From an uncultured Candidatus Melainabacteria bacterium (GTDB taxonomy: Bacteria > Cyanobacteriota > Vampirovibrionia > Gastranaerophilales > Gastranaerophilaceae): DNA of 5,192 nucleotides. The position numbers and the translations under genes are program-made. Below, one piece after another: positions 4,626 to 5,192 of the stretch. The notes under the pieces were generated by a model that had not been told where the DNA came from, searched no databases, and saw only the letters and a list, made by a program, of their open reading frames with translations. Location: the NCBI GenBank assembly GCA_937898445.1, contig CALEJY010000102.1, positions 1-5,192 of the forward strand. Reading direction: 5' to 3'. Position 1 is the first letter of the stretch. Each line of letters begins with the position of its first letter.

Positions 4626-5192
4626 ATGCACAAAGGAACAACTCTCAAAATTTCATCATATATAGTATTTATAACGACATTTTTGATAATATCGGTATGT
4701 TGTTTCTTGGATTTTAAATATTCAACTAATATATTTGTATTTGCACTAATTCTCAGTGCAATAAATTCGTTTTTATTCTTTTATGTTTACAAAAATAGAA
4801 TTTTTGTTGAAAAAGAAAAGACAGAAAACTATTTGAAAAACGAATATCAGAACAATGCAAAAAACTTAATGACAATGTTGAATAATATGCCTGTTATTGC
4901 GTATATAGTTGATACGGAGTTTAACATCAAGGCATGTAATGCTGAAACATTGGATTATTTTAATCTTGAGTTAGGGAGTGATGGTCAGATTAACCAACTG
5001 ACCGCAGATATTTTTGAGGGGGAAACTATGGAGCAAATGAGGGAAGAAAATGAACACATTATCAAAACGAAAAAGACAGTTGTTACAGAAAGACCGATTA
5101 AACTAAAAAACGGTAAACAAAATTGGTTTATTATTAGAAAAGTTCCGATTTTGGATACAAATAACAATGTTTCAAGATTTGTTGTTTTTGGC
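4626..5192 (+). CDS. Membrane-anchored PAS-domain sensor protein (3' end outside window)
   Basis: The first 189 codons of a signalling protein run off the right edge without a stop. ATG 4626 has GTAGAGG five bases upstream. Two hydrophobic segments (about 11-28 and 36-55) form a hairpin with almost no periplasmic loop, so the signal is probably sensed in the membrane or the cytoplasm. A charged helical linker (56-80) resembles a signalling coiled coil. It leads into a PAS domain of the PAS_4 kind (about 82-189): the N-cap LMTMLNNMPVIAYIVDTEFN (81-100), ACNAETLDYF (103-112), and the closing strands KLKNGKQNWFIIRKVPILD (159-177). The output domain is beyond the window; histidine kinase is the commonest partner of this layout, and GGDEF is the main alternative. 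No response regulator lies upstream. PAS call is good; output is unknown. Confidence 0.8.
   Translation, partial: MHKGTTLKISSYIVFITTFLIISVCCFLDFKYSTNIFVFALILSAINSFLFFYVYKNRIFVEKEKTENYLKNEYQNNAKNLMTMLNNMPVIAYIVDTEFNIKACNAETLDYFNLELGSDGQINQLTADIFEGETMEQMREENEHIIKTKKTVVTERPIKLKNGKQNWFIIRKVPILDTNNNVSRFVVFG

Noticed and set aside
4985..5167. 60-codon minus-strand frame.
   Set aside because: It lies opposite the PAS domain coding region and is a shadow of it.

Overview
The window is AT-rich (roughly one third G+C by eye). It is bacterial, with good Shine-Dalgarno (SD) sequences before most genes. A lipid-transport MCE (MlaD-type) protein implies a cell with an outer membrane, and a TcdA-type tRNA-modifying enzyme is also present. 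Base composition, the MCE protein and the general look of the proteins would fit a gut Vampirovibrionia/Gastranaerophilales-type (Melainabacteria) genome or another low-GC diderm. That placement is inference; no rRNA or marker gene is present to prove it.

Layout. Positions 1-1129 (minus strand) hold the first 376 codons of an unrecognised protein that runs off the window; it carries a motif pair resembling a phosphoribosyltransferase fold. Positions 1227-1976 (minus) encode the tRNA t6A dehydratase TcdA. A short divergent promoter region with a palindromic -10 box (2002-2014) separates it from a multispanning acyltransferase-3 gene at 2044-3153 (plus). The MCE/MlaD-like gene is at 3635-4540 (plus), and a membrane-bound PAS-domain sensor starts at 4626 and is cut by the window end. 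These are mostly single-gene units with no shared pathway; the neighbourhood looks like ordinary chromosome.

The exception is the roughly 480-base gap at 3154-3634. Its left part, read on the minus strand, looks like a compact, highly structured transcription unit of about 210 nt. It has a sigma70-like promoter (3379-3406), a 5' end (ACAGAGGG) complementary to its own 3' end (CCCTCTGT), and an uninterrupted 10-base anti-SD match placed correctly before a TTG-started 24-codon hydrophobic ORF. A 12-bp inverted repeat lies inside that ORF and an 8-bp hairpin follows its stop. A second, overlapping 47-codon ORF starts at the 5' end. Together these resemble the architecture of type I toxin mRNAs (hok/mok, fst, aapA and similar), though no homology is claimed. 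The right part of the gap holds a plausible promoter, a 37-codon upstream ORF and an inverted repeat in the leader of the MCE gene.
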